Shown here: positions 9,406-19,891 of the stretch, one piece after another
How positions within the stretch are numbered: position 1 is the stretch's first letter
Layout of the letters: each line of letters opens with the position of its first letter
DNA from: Parietichytrium sp. I65-24A
Taxonomy: Eukaryota; Sar; Bigyra; Thraustochytrida; Thraustochytriidae
Assembly: GCA_012862575.1 (NCBI GenBank)
Contig: BLSF01000018.1
Location: forward strand, 580,075 to 644,074
DNA length: 64,000 nt
Direction: 5' to 3'
Notes under the pieces: model-generated
Told to the model about the DNA's origin: nothing
Database searches by the model: none
The model's input: the letters and a program-made list of their open reading frames with translations, nothing else
Position numbers and translations under genes: made by a program

Positions 9406-12400
9406 ATGAACGAAGACGAGCCGGTCAAAGCCAAGCGCTCAGAGGGCGAGAGCGAGTACGTTTTGCGCAATGCGGATGTCGTAAACACGATCAACTTGGA
9501 AGTGGACTTTCGGGCAGAGCAGTCGGAACTACAGGAGCGGGAGACGAAGAGCTCGAGGGATGCAGGGCGACAAGAGGAGCGCACCGACGGGTGCCGTGCG
9601 AGAGAGCTTACCTTTGTGGAGAAGATGGTCATCAGAGATATCTGTGCGATGCTCATATGCCTCACACTCACGTTCCTTCGCCCGATACAGGCCTACTTTG
9701 CGGAAAGTTGCGTTTACATTTCCATCTTTGGAATTGTCTTCACGCTCAAGCCGCACGCCCAGAGCTCTGTTGGCTACGCACTAGACACCCTTTCAATCTC
9801 AGCTCTCTTGGGAGTGCTGGCCGTCGCAATTGCTCTATGTATCGCTGCAATAGCCCCTCACTCCTCCGCGTGGTTTGTCTGCGCGTTTTTCTTCGTGGTA
9901 TTGTTCTTCTTTTACTTTAGTTCCAAGCATCAGAGACTGGTGATGCCAATAGCTTTTTTCTGTGTGTTTTTGAGCGGAAACGTCACAGAATTCTGGTACA
10001 TACAAAATAGCACCTCGAAAGCCGCTCTTGCGACGGAGGAAAAGAGATGGGCATATACCTTGCACTACGCACAGGCTCTGGCGTGTACTTTTCTCATTCC
10101 CCTTGGAATCCACGTAATGTGTGCTTTGACAGTCTTTCCTTGGTCTCATATGGCGTCCTGCAAACGCGATATGAAAGCGCAGTGGGACCAGGCGCAAAGA
10201 GTGCTTGAACTTACGTACAACTCGTTCGAGCGCAGCCTACTCGATGAACCCTACCAAGGCAGCACTGACCTGGATACAATCGAGGCTGCAAGCAACAAGC
10301 TCAAAAGCATTTACACTTCAGTGAAAGGTGGCCTTTTTGCTGCAAAACTCGAAGCTCGGTTTTATTTGAGTGGTGACGGGACCGAAATCGAGCAAAATTT
10401 TGGGCTCAGTGTGTCCACGTTTCGAGCTTTGCGTCGCTTAGCTGGCCGCACTGTAGCTGTGGCTAAAGCTCGTGATGTGCCGCGCGATGCCGAAGACGAC
10501 TTTAGCGAGGGTAACGATGCTGGCGAGACATGCATTGAGATCACGGCTTCGCGCGACGAGGATAGCAATGTGATGGTCGACAGCAGTGCGATTTCGGTTT
10601 CAGAGAACGCAGAGGAGGAGCACGCACTGGCTGTCCAGCAAGTGGTTCGGGTGTGCCATCGTCTTGTTGACATTATGAGGAGAATTCTCCCTCTCATTGG
10701 TGAATTGCTCTCCGCGCCTTGCAGACAACTTGCGAACCAAGAACAGCTCTTTGACCTCCTCCGCGAGCGGGACAAAGAGATGGGGGAGATTCTGTTGGAT
10801 TTGCGTGCCGCTATGAGCGAGTGGGCTCTACTAAAGCGGCAAAATGAGATTGGGGCTGTAAGATTCTTAGTCCACGTCAAATTGATTGCCTTGGTGAGCC
10901 GGGAGCTCTCGGCGGCTTGGAAACGCAAATTAGAATGGATTACATCAGGTGCTCCAGAGTCTCGCTCGCATCGCTTTTCTGACGTGAAGGCAACCTTGCT
11001 GCATTTATCAACCCTCAAACTTCTCAAGTTCTCTGGTGGACCATTCTATGACACCAAGCAAACAAACTTCGCCTCTTACCAGAGGGTGTATCGCAAAATG
11101 TACCGTATCGTGGCCTCTGTTCCTTTCATTAACGCCTTCAAAGCAGCGCTCAGCTCCACAGTACTTATCATGCTGGCCTTTATACCAACGACCTCGGCCT
11201 TTTTCCAGTCTGCATCGATGACGAATGCCATGAACACGCTCTTTTCTGCGATGCGAATGATTCAAATGGGGCTCATATTCGACCGTGTCATGCAGCGCTT
11301 CTTCGGCATTGTCCTCGGCTACATTTTTGCGGGGATCGCCTATGAAATTTCATGCGCCAGTCAATCCGACTGCGCGCTGCTCTCTGGTTGGTTTCTTTTC
11401 ATATGGGGCCTCCCTTTACTCGGAGTCTACTTGGCGGTAAAGGTGAAGCGGCCAGCGTATTTCTATGGGGCATATTCCGTGCTGAAGGAATACTACGTCA
11501 TCTCGCTCATTGTTTACCTTTCCTTTGCCTTTCCCGACTCTATGCTCTTCTCTTACAGCTACATTGACGCCAGCGACCCGTCCCCGAAATCTGCTTGGTT
11601 GCTCGGGGCGTATATTACCCTCAGCACCCTCGCAGGAGGGGCTTTTGCCGTTGTGGTTGGTACGTTTTTGTTCCCAATCACTGGAACAAGTTCTTTCCGC
11701 CAAATGCTCTCGCGAGTTTTTAAGCATCAGATATTCCTCCTGGAGGGGAATTTCCTCCTTCGGCAAAAGTCTAGGGCGCCAGAACTCAGTGCGGAAGATA
11801 GAGAGGACCTTTCTAAACTTGAGCAAAGGCTAGAGAGTGTCGAAAACTACCTTGCTCATGTTTTATCCACCGAAGCAGCATCATACATCCCATCAATCCG
11901 CAAAGAGCCCCTGCAGCTGCGCCAAACCGTGAAACCTGAGCTGATCACCACTGTCCTGAAATCTGTGGAGACCATACTTCAGAGTTTATGGACGATTCGC
12001 CGCTTGGTGCGCGATCCCGTTTTACATCTTGGGAGAGACCCGAACGCAAGCGAAGTGGTCAAACTCAATTATCTGGAGCTCGCGTACATAGAAATGCTTA
12101 CCTCAACGCTGTTTGGGTTTTCGGCTGCATTTCACGGCAACACATTCATTTTTACAAACATCCCCACGACAAGAAGCATTGCCAGTGATCCGGCTCATAC
12201 GCACGAATATATGCGCCTCATCGGAAGTACGCTCGAAAACCCCCACCCTCGAGTCCTCAGTGAGCTGGCGGTCTTTTCTTATCTTCAGGAAGAGCTCAGC
12301 TCCAACATGGTTGTGTTATACGAGTATGCAGACGTGTTGATGCAGTCATCACCGTACGCGGGATCTCTGAGGTCTCTTGCGGATGAGATCACTAAAACTC

Positions 12401-12504
12401 ACATGTCACAAAGAAAAGCGGAGCTTGATGTTCAGCGCAAGATGCGTGAGCATGCCCAGGAACCCTCGGAGTGGTCAGACTCGAGCAGCAAAAAAGACAA
12501 ATAA
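9406..12504 (+). CDS. FUSC/BRE4-type multi-span membrane transporter
   Basis: The product has about 1,032 residues counted from the ATG at 9406; the open frame continues 11 codons upstream but without another ATG. After a charged N-terminus there are two clusters of about six hydrophobic segments, near residues 75-245 and 575-770, separated by a soluble region of about 300 residues and followed by a helical C-terminal domain. Twin six-helix halves with long cytosolic domains are the layout of the FUSC/YccS superfamily (fusaric-acid-resistance-like and aromatic acid exporters), which includes the fungal BRE4 and ALMT-like proteins. The expected role is efflux of organic anions at the plasma or an internal membrane; the substrate cannot be read from sequence. 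Its 3' end faces that of the PA-domain gene 212 nt away. Confidence 0.72.
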   Translation: MNEDEPVKAKRSEGESEYVLRNADVVNTINLEVDFRAEQSELQERETKSSRDAGRQEERTDGCRARELTFVEKMVIRDICAMLICLTLTFLRPIQAYFAESCVYISIFGIVFTLKPHAQSSVGYALDTLSISALLGVLAVAIALCIAAIAPHSSAWFVCAFFFVVLFFFYFSSKHQRLVMPIAFFCVFLSGNVTEFWYIQNSTSKAALATEEKRWAYTLHYAQALACTFLIPLGIHVMCALTVFPWSHMASCKRDMKAQWDQAQRVLELTYNSFERSLLDEPYQGSTDLDTIEAASNKLKSIYTSVKGGLFAAKLEARFYLSGDGTEIEQNFGLSVSTFRALRRLAGRTVAVAKARDVPRDAEDDFSEGNDAGETCIEITASRDEDSNVMVDSSAISVSENAEEEHALAVQQVVRVCHRLVDIMRRILPLIGELLSAPCRQLANQEQLFDLLRERDKEMGEILLDLRAAMSEWALLKRQNEIGAVRFLVHVKLIALVSRELSAAWKRKLEWITSGAPESRSHRFSDVKATLLHLSTLKLLKFSGGPFYDTKQTNFASYQRVYRKMYRIVASVPFINAFKAALSSTVLIMLAFIPTTSAFFQSASMTNAMNTLFSAMRMIQMGLIFDRVMQRFFGIVLGYIFAGIAYEISCASQSDCALLSGWFLFIWGLPLLGVYLAVKVKRPAYFYGAYSVLKEYYVISLIVYLSFAFPDSMLFSYSYIDASDPSPKSAWLLGAYITLSTLAGGAFAVVVGTFLFPITGTSSFRQMLSRVFKHQIFLLEGNFLLRQKSRAPELSAEDREDLSKLEQRLESVENYLAHVLSTEAASYIPSIRKEPLQLRQTVKPELITTVLKSVETILQSLWTIRRLVRDPVLHLGRDPNASEVVKLNYLELAYIEMLTSTLFGFSAAFHGNTFIFTNIPTTRSIASDPAHTHEYMRLIGSTLENPHPRVLSELAVFSYLQEELSSNMVVLYEYADVLMQSSPYAGSLRSLADEITKTHMSQRKAELDVQRKMREHAQEPSEWSDSSSKKDK

Positions 12505-12716
12505 ATAAGCCTGCCTCCGTGATCCTTTCCTTGTCGTTCCTACAGGCATGTGCAAATTTTGGGGTAGCCTCCTGACAAGACTTCCTTCTTTCTTTGTTTA
12601 AAAGTTTTATTTTTTTTATTTTTTTTTACAGTAAATGTGAATCACGAGCACTTGTACAACACGGCCGTTGATTGACACTCTCTACATTCAATTCATACAG
12701 CAATTAGAAAGGACAA
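12505..12716. other. Shared 3' region of two convergent genes
   Basis: This is a 212-nt gap between two converging stop codons. It contains a T-rich run (about 12596-12628), which can serve as an A-rich poly(A) region for the minus-strand transcript. The two 3' UTRs probably overlap. Confidence 0.5.
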
Positions 12717-13610
12717 TTATGCACGTCGACTCCGGTTCTTCTTGGAGCCTTCTCTCGCCTGGATCTCTTTCGCAGTCTCCCGAACCATGCGATAGGTTCC
12801 AAGCTTCTTTGACTGTTTCGTCTCGAGGTCCATGAGTCTCAACATTCTTTCTCCGTCGTCTGCGTGTATCAAAACTACAGGCACGTGCACTTTTCGCCAT
12901 TCTGCCTGCAGATCACTGGCCCCAAATCCAATCGAAAGGTGGTCTTGTGGTCTGCTACCGAGCATGCCACATTTGAAAGGTTTCTCGCACGGGTCTTCTG
13001 AACGATCAATAATTACGATAGCAATTGCCCCGGCTTCCTGCAGCCGGAGGACCTTTTCCAAAATGGGAACTTGGTTGCATCTATATACCAAAGCGATGCT
13101 GTTCTGAAGCTGGTGGGCATTGTAAAGCTTTCCACTTGCATCATTTGGAACGGAGAGGCGGAGTTTCCCATCCACGTGGTACTTGACTGGACCATAGTGC
13201 GAATCCCACGTGTCAATCCAGGACCCTGCCAAATGCGCGTCCCTGCAATTCTTGCAGATAGTCAAACCCTCGCCGAAGAGCAGAGAGCCTTGAACGCCGG
13301 GCACAAAGCAGCGATCGCCTTCGCAAACAAGGTCTTTCTCAATCAACTCCCGCCTCTTGACAACGCGTTCTTCTTCGGTCATCTGTGCGATTTGCTGCCT
13401 CTTTTCAAAGGCAGTACGATGCTGTCGGTTTTGGTATGCCGGCTTATAGTCCAGCGGCCGGCTCGAGAACATCCCGACTTGAAATGCATGCCCTGAAACC
13501 TTTCCCTTCAAAGCGCACTCCTCGTTTTCAGAAGCAAGGCAGCTCATGGTGGCCCCCGTGCCGGTGGCAAGCGAGAGCAGCAGAGCTGCAGCGTAAATTA
13601 GCTTGACCAT
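12717..13610 (-). CDS. Secreted protease-associated (PA) domain protein
   Basis: The product has 297 residues from the ATG at 13610. That start places a typical signal peptide (MVKLIYAAALLLSLATGTGA) at the very N-terminus; the frame runs upstream only to a non-ATG codon. Residues about 25-160 are Cys-containing, with CxxC spacing (CKNC). A PA domain follows at roughly 165-265: NSIALVYRCNQ, then KVLRLQEAGAIAIVIID, then VPVVLIHADDGERML, the usual order of a PA beta-sandwich with its buried helix. The C-terminus is basic. PA domains bind peptides or sort cargo in the secretory or vacuolar system; no protease domain is attached here. Secretion is a confident call; the partner is unknown. Confidence 0.75.
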   Translation of the reverse strand: MVKLIYAAALLLSLATGTGATMSCLASENEECALKGKVSGHAFQVGMFSSRPLDYKPAYQNRQHRTAFEKRQQIAQMTEEERVVKRRELIEKDLVCEGDRCFVPGVQGSLLFGEGLTICKNCRDAHLAGSWIDTWDSHYGPVKYHVDGKLRLSVPNDASGKLYNAHQLQNSIALVYRCNQVPILEKVLRLQEAGAIAIVIIDRSEDPCEKPFKCGMLGSRPQDHLSIGFGASDLQAEWRKVHVPVVLIHADDGERMLRLMDLETKQSKKLGTYRMVRETAKEIQAREGSKKNRSRRA

Positions 13611-14737
13611 GTTGATCTCGTGGCTTGCTGAGGTTTGGGAACTGCCTGAGCTTCTCCCGTTCAACCCATTCCGAGTCTGCCCAGGCTGAACGCTCTACGA
13701 GTCTCGAGATTCAAAGCTTTCGTCTCCCTGAACGGATCTAAATCATTGAACGGTTCAAAAGTCGCCTTAACGAAGCCCTAAAGCAAGTGTTCCAACTGCG
13801 AACTTCGCTGCCAACACTAGCTCCCGCAAAACCCAACCGTAGTTTGCCTGCCACATTGCCACGTGCCATGGAAACGTGATTTACCTTCGGTCTTCTCGCC
13901 AGCACCTCAACCGTCGCGGTTCAGCAAACCGTGTGACATCATTTGTCATGGCGACGTAAGCTTAAAGTCAGCTCAAACAAAGCGCTACTTGCAGACGCAT
14001 CTGAATGATGCTTTGCAGTCAGTTCGCGGTTGAGATGTTTTCGCACTAGCACAAGAATCTCCGTGCGCCGCGGTTGGCAACGAGCTCCTGCCAAAGTATT
14101 CCGAGCACCAGCATGCAGATGTCCTTCGCTTTCGAATCAATACGAACGATTGATTTCGCAGTCAATTGAAAGAAACAAAACACCAAACATCCTGTTCCGC
14201 AACTTCTGTCTACCTCCTAGCCTTTACCTTTATCCTTTTTACCTTCCATTCTCGAGAGTTGCTAACCAAATGGCATAGCAAAATGCGCAATATGGCCGTT
14301 ACCGGACACATTTCCGAGTCCTGGCCGAGGTCACGTTTGCCGTGGCTAGTCAGAGAGCACAAATGAATGGGCGTGGAAATTCTATTGGATCAGAAAAGAA
14401 AAGGCTTTGTGTTCCAAAACGTTCAATTTTTGATTGATCAAGAGCCTTGAAGATTGACAGTGAATTCCTTTCTTTGGAGGATTGTCGTATATGTTCATTT
14501 TTGGTCTAAAAGTAGGCAACGGAAGTTTCTCAAACTTTTGGTAGAGAAAGGAAGAACACTTCTCCATTCGTCGTCGCTGTTGGTGGAGTATTGAGTATGG
14601 TCTCGTTACATGCAGAGCGCCGTTAGAGGAGGGGACTGGCAGACACTCGCCAACGTTCTCGAGCCGAGCAGCTGTCGAAGGATTGATTATTCGCTCATTT
14701 TGCGCCGCGAAAGTGGCCTGCGCAGGCAGGAGCGACG
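13611..14737. other. Divergent intergenic region
   Basis: About 1.1 kb separates the PA-domain gene (-) from the CCDC191-like gene (+), so it must hold both promoters. I see no TATA-like box at a consistent distance and no credible open frame; the frames present are short and lack domain character. Confidence 0.5.
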
Positions 14738-16948
14738 ATGGACTCTCCGCCGTCGGACTGGCAAAAGCTAAGGCAAAAGTTCTCACATACCAACAAAGAA
14801 AGCCGCGAAGATGTGTCGCTCAGCGGAGGCTTGGCAGCTTTCGGCCAGGGTTTGGATGATGTCCTTGGCCTCTCCAAGCCGGGGAAGACCTCAGGTGGCA
14901 GCGTATTGACGGAGGAGATGCGCAGCAGCAGCAGCAGCAAGGTTGCCATGCTTGGATCTCGAGATCCCGAATTGAATTTTAGTGACTATTTTCGAAGCGA
15001 GAGTACAAGATCGGGTTTCGGGACCACTGAAGTGCGCCAAGGGCCTCGCAACAGCGGTGTGGGTAGCCTAGCAAGTCTTGGGCTAAAAAGCGGCGGCAAC
15101 AGCGAAGTTGACCGTCTGCTGAACGGGCTACGGAGTACCAAACTCCCTTTCGAACATGGCCTAAGCGACGGGGAGGACAGCAGCGATGCTGACGAAGATG
15201 GCTTTCGGCAATTTGTCACTGAAAAATGGGCGAAAAGTGTGCATGCTCGGTACGTGGATGCTGAGAATCGCCGAACGGCAAATTTAATGGTCAAGCAGGA
15301 CAAGCCACAAACGAAAGAGGTGAAGGTGAAACAGCGCAAATCTTCTAGCGGCCTTTTCACTTGGGAGTCACAGCAAATCAGGGATCCTCAGACGACAAGG
15401 CCGAAGCCTAAGGCTACCGCGGCAAGATCCCCTCGGACTCTCGCAAGGACAAAGCAGCTCAAGCTGAAGGTAACTCGATTTACAGCGAGACGAAAATTGA
15501 TTGTGACTCGCAAGGTCTTCGACGCATGGCAGCTTTGTGCACAGGAGTCAGCTGTGGTTCGAGAGGAGACAAACGATGCTATCCTGAATGGCTTTTGGCG
15601 TCGTCAGGGCAAAAGATTGCTACGGAAGGTATTTAATGAGCTCTGCCGAGCCCACGAGTTATTTATTCAAAGGAGGGATCGACGCAGGTCGCAAAAGCAT
15701 TTTTTATGTTGGAGAGAGTTCACTCGCACGGCTTTACAAGAGAAGCAACAAAAGGCCAGAGAGCGCCTCGAGTTGGAAAAGAGAGAGAGGGAAGCCGACT
15801 TGTTGACCCAACAAAACAAAACCGCTGTCGAACATTTTGTTCGGCGCTGTTTGCTATTGCGCTGGCGGCAGTGGCGAAAGTACATCCAGATACAAAAAAT
15901 TCATACTGCTACCGAAATAGTCGATAAGCAGCGGCAGCAGTCTATAGCAGCATTCTTGAACCGCTTGGAGGGTTCACAACGCATAGGTGCGCCTGCACCA
16001 ACCCCGCCAGTCGCTGCTCTCAACTTTGGCTCTCCTGCTTTTCAGCACTCTTGCAGCACGTCAACAGAAGCAGGGAGGGAGGCCACAAAATCGCGATCTG
16101 CCAGAATGATCAGAGAAGCCGCATCCCAGAGCTCTAGCCGGAGCACCTTATCTTCGCGTGAAGTCCGACCTATTGCTCTGCCAAAGGAGTTGGAAGGAAT
16201 GGAGAAGCGCACAAGAGAACGGAAAGAAAAACGCGAGGAGCTTGGCAGGCAGCGGGCTGAACTTCAACAGATGAGGCAAGTAGAGCTCGAGCAGCGACAA
16301 GTAATGCAGCAGCAGGCCGAAGCCGAAGCTAAAAGAATGCAAATGGAGTCAAGGCGAGAGGAAGAACTTAAAGTCATGAAGCGAAAGCGCGCCAAGCTGG
16401 AACGAGAGAATGCAACTCGTAGACATCGCGAAAAAGCGATTCTGTTGTTTCGAGGATGGAAGCCATGGAAAAGTTACGTCGAATTGGCTCGGAGAAATTG
16501 TAAAAGGGCAGATTTGCACCACTTGATCGCACTTGTCCGACGATGCTTTGAGAGTTGGCTTTTGTTTGTCGAAGCTGTCAAGTCTGTTCGTGCGCAAAAA
16601 AAGGCTGCAATGAACAGAGCAGCGATACATTTTCGGCGAAGATACCTACTCAGGCTCGGATGGAATATGATGAAGCTTCAGCACTTTCGTCTTCAAACCC
16701 GGGCGTTGGCTGTGCAAGCTCAAAACAGGCATTACCGTCTTGCAAATGCGATTCGCGGTTGGCAAGCCGCACTGAAGAACCAGCACCGAGTGTCTACGAC
16801 TTTGGCAAAGGAATTGATTTGGAATAGATTCAGACGAGCATTTTTAGCATGGAAAAGACTTGCCATTGCAGCACGAGAAAGAAGGCAAGTAGAAGCTGGA
16901 AAGAGTCAAATGTGGTCCAAAGTGCGCACATGGCTTGATGATATGTAG
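14738..16948 (+). CDS. CCDC191/SFI1-like centrosomal or basal-body coiled-coil protein
   Basis: The 736-residue single-exon product starts at an ATG followed by an acidic, Ser/Gly-rich region (1-200). From about residue 235 it is dominated by helices with regularly placed Trp and Arg, such as FDAWQLCAQ, HFLCWREFTR, LLLRWRQWRKY, LFRGWKPWKSY, CFESWLLFVE, AIRGWQAALK and AFLAWKRLAI. These resemble the centrin-binding repeats of SFI1 and the arrangement of CCDC191. A long charged coiled coil (about 480-560, rich in Glu, Gln and Arg) interrupts the repeats. A role at centrioles, basal bodies or flagellar roots, binding centrin, is inferred from this pattern. The gene is convergent with the ODAD3-like gene, their stops only about 75 nt apart. 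Confidence 0.6.
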   Translation: MDSPPSDWQKLRQKFSHTNKESREDVSLSGGLAAFGQGLDDVLGLSKPGKTSGGSVLTEEMRSSSSSKVAMLGSRDPELNFSDYFRSESTRSGFGTTEVRQGPRNSGVGSLASLGLKSGGNSEVDRLLNGLRSTKLPFEHGLSDGEDSSDADEDGFRQFVTEKWAKSVHARYVDAENRRTANLMVKQDKPQTKEVKVKQRKSSSGLFTWESQQIRDPQTTRPKPKATAARSPRTLARTKQLKLKVTRFTARRKLIVTRKVFDAWQLCAQESAVVREETNDAILNGFWRRQGKRLLRKVFNELCRAHELFIQRRDRRRSQKHFLCWREFTRTALQEKQQKARERLELEKREREADLLTQQNKTAVEHFVRRCLLLRWRQWRKYIQIQKIHTATEIVDKQRQQSIAAFLNRLEGSQRIGAPAPTPPVAALNFGSPAFQHSCSTSTEAGREATKSRSARMIREAASQSSSRSTLSSREVRPIALPKELEGMEKRTRERKEKREELGRQRAELQQMRQVELEQRQVMQQQAEAEAKRMQMESRREEELKVMKRKRAKLERENATRRHREKAILLFRGWKPWKSYVELARRNCKRADLHHLIALVRRCFESWLLFVEAVKSVRAQKKAAMNRAAIHFRRRYLLRLGWNMMKLQHFRLQTRALAVQAQNRHYRLANAIRGWQAALKNQHRVSTTLAKELIWNRFRRAFLAWKRLAIAARERRQVEAGKSQMWSKVRTWLDDM

Positions 16949-17023
16949 TCTACTTTTGTAAAACCTAAAATTAATTTACGCTTAGCTTGTTTGCAATGAT
17001 CAAGTAGAAGTGGTGGAAACGTA

Positions 17024-19891
17024 TCATTTTTTCTTTCGCAGCGCAAAGCTTCCCCTATCAACAGATTTCCTGCGAACCGTGCTTTTGGAGTTGCGCCTCA
17101 CTTTCATGCTGGCCCGCATGTTCCTCTCTGGCTTACCCTTTTTGGGCAATTCGGCTCCTTCTTGAGAATTTGTAGCTTTTGCGGGATCCTCATTCTTGCC
17201 GTTCACGAGATTAAAAGTGGATATGCGATTTGTTCTCATTTTCACAAAAGAAGCTTGTCGCGAGGTGAACTCCATCGTTCGAAGCGATGAGTCCTTTTGC
17301 GACTTGGATTGTTTGTCTTGTACAGAGAGCTGCTTCGACACCAATTTTGCTTCCTCTCTCGAAAAGCAGAACTGCTTCAGTCCGTTGTCCTTCATGTAGG
17401 TACGATACAAATCCTCTGCTGTGATAGACTCCGGCTGGTAAAAGTTGTATCTGTCCTTTCCAATAATCTCGAATAGGCGCTTGTTGTGCTCGAGTAAGTC
17501 TTGTTTTTCCTTGTTCTTTTCGTCGTAACTGGACTGTCCCGAACGTCCAGCAAGTTTCAGGAGCCCGTCGGTTCCCGAAGTGAAGCCTTTTCGGAGAAAA
17601 GCAAAGCAATTTTGGTTGAGCATCTCTTCTTGATCTGCGTCTGCGTCTCCATGATCAGACAAGGAGTCAAGAGAGTTTGTGTCGGCGTCGAGCTTACTCG
17701 TCAGCAGAGCAGCTTCCAAAGCTGGGCGGTAGTGATTTGGTTTGACCCTAATATTCGGGTCGTTCGGCCCGAGTTGCGACTCCGCGATCGCCGAGAGACT
17801 TTTTGCGACTCCTGAGAGAGGAGACTTTGGTGATACCGGAGGTGGCGAAGTAATTCCATTAATATCAGCGGTGATGCTCTGGTGCCGTTTTCCCTTTCGA
17901 CTGCGAGCCGAGATTGCTTTCTCGACTCCACTCTTCTCCTTCACTACTATTGACGGAGCCAACGAAATACTGTCTTCGAGTAGTGCTGTGTCACAACCAA
18001 TGATGTCATCCTCCTCGGAGTCCGAATCATCTCGAGGGATGAAGCGAATTAATGTCATGAGCCTTGACAACATGTCCTGAAGAACAACTTTCAAGAATTT
18101 GCTGTGATGAAGCGCATCTATCGGAGTCGTGAGATCCTCTACCCTCAGAGGGGTGAACAAAGACGAAGGGATAGGAACAAAAAGCTCGCGAGCAAGTGGC
18201 AAGAGGCCACTGACGATGGAAACACACAATCTGTACGAATCTCGGAGGCGATTTTGTTTGTAGCGCATAGTCCCACGGGCATCCCTCAAGCGCTGCTCCA
18301 GTGTACCGAAATCATGAATTTCCCCGCTGGTTTCCACGCCATACTCTCGCAAATGCAAAAGCTTGGAGTTGCAATTTTCTAGTTTTTGCTTGAGTTGATC
18401 ACGCATTCCTGTAGCCGCCAGTGCCTCTCTGTCGAGCCGAATGCGCTTCAGTTCTTGTGAGAAAAATCTCTCCGTTATTGTACTGACATCCTTAATGCCT
18501 GTCGTCACCTGTATCTTCTTCACCAGCTGTTCGTACTTGGTCAGGTGCGCTGACAAGCTGGCTAAAACGCCTCCAACAACACTTCTTCGTTTTTCCATGA
18601 GAGAGCTAGTTTGCCGGAGTCTCTGCTCCTGCCTCTTGCTCAGGTCCCCCATCGTCCTGAGTGCAATTTCTTTCCTTCGAATCACAGTTTCGAATTGTAA
18701 GATTTTCAACTGCTGCAGCTCATTCAAGATCGTCCTCCGCTCCTGCAACTTGGCCTCGTTCCTTTCTCGCGCGGCATCAATCGCTTTGCTCTCCTTGAGT
18801 ACCTCTCCGCGCAGGATTTCCGTTTCCTGCTCAACTTGCCGCAATTTGTAAGATGTTTCCTCTGAGTTCTCAGGGCAGACGCTTGGAGCTTGCAAATTTG
18901 CAGCCTCTGCCTGTTGTTTCGATATGTTCCGCTGGTCTAAAGTTCGGAGGTGAAGACGCTGCAGCTGCTGCGTGCGAAAATTCTCTCGCTGACACGACTC
19001 CACGGATTCTTTGATAGATCTCTTCAGCTCTGATACCCTTGCAGTAAGTTTTTCGCAGGCTTCTTTGATTTCTTGGTTGTAGACTTCGTCAAGATCAAAC
19101 TTTTGCACAACGTCGTCAAGCTCGATACTCTTATCTCGAACAGAGAGCTCGTGGCTTGCCAATATTTTTACAAGCTTGCTGTTTTCATCCACAAGACGAG
19201 CTATTTCATCCTCCAAAGTCTCTTTGTGCATCATGAGAAGTGCTTTGGTGACGGCAGAAGGGGTCTCGTCCTGAATAGGCTTCAACGCCTTTTGTCCTTT
19301 GCTGTCACACTCGCTTTCTCCGTGCTTTAATTTTCTATTTCGAGACGGGATCAGGCGCGGTGAGGCCTTTTTAACTGGAGAGCCACCGTCAATGTCTCCA
19401 CATGGAGGCCTCGGCCTTCTCCAGGGCTTTGAGAATGGTATCTCCACGCTGGGCTTTTCATTGATTTCTTCGTCTTGATTGCGCCGAGTTCCCTTTGGCG
19501 ACGTTTCCTTTGTTTTGCGTGTTCTTCTCAGCGAGGATAAGCCTTGGTTTTGAGAAATTGGTGCCATTCCTGGGATCGGGTTGAATTCTGTGGTAATTCC
19601 ATGTTTGTGCAAAATCTCTGTCACCTTTGCTGGCGATTGTGTTGGAATTTTCGGCCCCAAGCTCCTAAATAACGAGTCCCCGGCGGAGGCGCTCGGGTCG
19701 AACCCGGGCAAAATAGGAAAAAATGCCTCGTCACCCGCATTCGGCAAGGTCGGCCGCTGGCGCTTTTTTGTGTCTGATGTACCTTGTTCCTCCTCCACGC
19801 GCCCCGGCCTGCCATTGAACCCAAGCGAAATTGAGTCGATAGCAGAGCACACCGCTTCGCCGAGCTGCGTGCGCCGCTTCGTGTCTTTCAT
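17024..19891 (-). CDS. ODAD3/CCDC151-like outer dynein arm docking coiled-coil protein
   Basis: The 955-residue product has a disordered, basic N-terminus (1-215), a long coiled coil (about 215-540) and a helical then charged C-terminal half. Within the coiled coil lies KKIQVTTGIKDVSTITERFF (about 455-475), which resembles the conserved K-x2-x-TG-x2-D-x2-EI-x2-RF element of the CCDC151/CCDC114/CCDC63 group. Those proteins form the docking complex that holds outer dynein arms on the flagellar doublets. The family's ends are poorly conserved, and this protein is longer than the animal ones, so orthology is tentative. The ATG at 19891 is the first in the frame. With the convergent CCDC191-like neighbour it supports a flagellated organism. 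Confidence 0.55.
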   Translation of the reverse strand: MKDTKRRTQLGEAVCSAIDSISLGFNGRPGRVEEEQGTSDTKKRQRPTLPNAGDEAFFPILPGFDPSASAGDSLFRSLGPKIPTQSPAKVTEILHKHGITTEFNPIPGMAPISQNQGLSSLRRTRKTKETSPKGTRRNQDEEINEKPSVEIPFSKPWRRPRPPCGDIDGGSPVKKASPRLIPSRNRKLKHGESECDSKGQKALKPIQDETPSAVTKALLMMHKETLEDEIARLVDENSKLVKILASHELSVRDKSIELDDVVQKFDLDEVYNQEIKEACEKLTARVSELKRSIKESVESCQRENFRTQQLQRLHLRTLDQRNISKQQAEAANLQAPSVCPENSEETSYKLRQVEQETEILRGEVLKESKAIDAARERNEAKLQERRTILNELQQLKILQFETVIRRKEIALRTMGDLSKRQEQRLRQTSSLMEKRRSVVGGVLASLSAHLTKYEQLVKKIQVTTGIKDVSTITERFFSQELKRIRLDREALAATGMRDQLKQKLENCNSKLLHLREYGVETSGEIHDFGTLEQRLRDARGTMRYKQNRLRDSYRLCVSIVSGLLPLARELFVPIPSSLFTPLRVEDLTTPIDALHHSKFLKVVLQDMLSRLMTLIRFIPRDDSDSEEDDIIGCDTALLEDSISLAPSIVVKEKSGVEKAISARSRKGKRHQSITADINGITSPPPVSPKSPLSGVAKSLSAIAESQLGPNDPNIRVKPNHYRPALEAALLTSKLDADTNSLDSLSDHGDADADQEEMLNQNCFAFLRKGFTSGTDGLLKLAGRSGQSSYDEKNKEKQDLLEHNKRLFEIIGKDRYNFYQPESITAEDLYRTYMKDNGLKQFCFSREEAKLVSKQLSVQDKQSKSQKDSSLRTMEFTSRQASFVKMRTNRISTFNLVNGKNEDPAKATNSQEGAELPKKGKPERNMRASMKVRRNSKSTVRRKSVDRGSFALRKKK

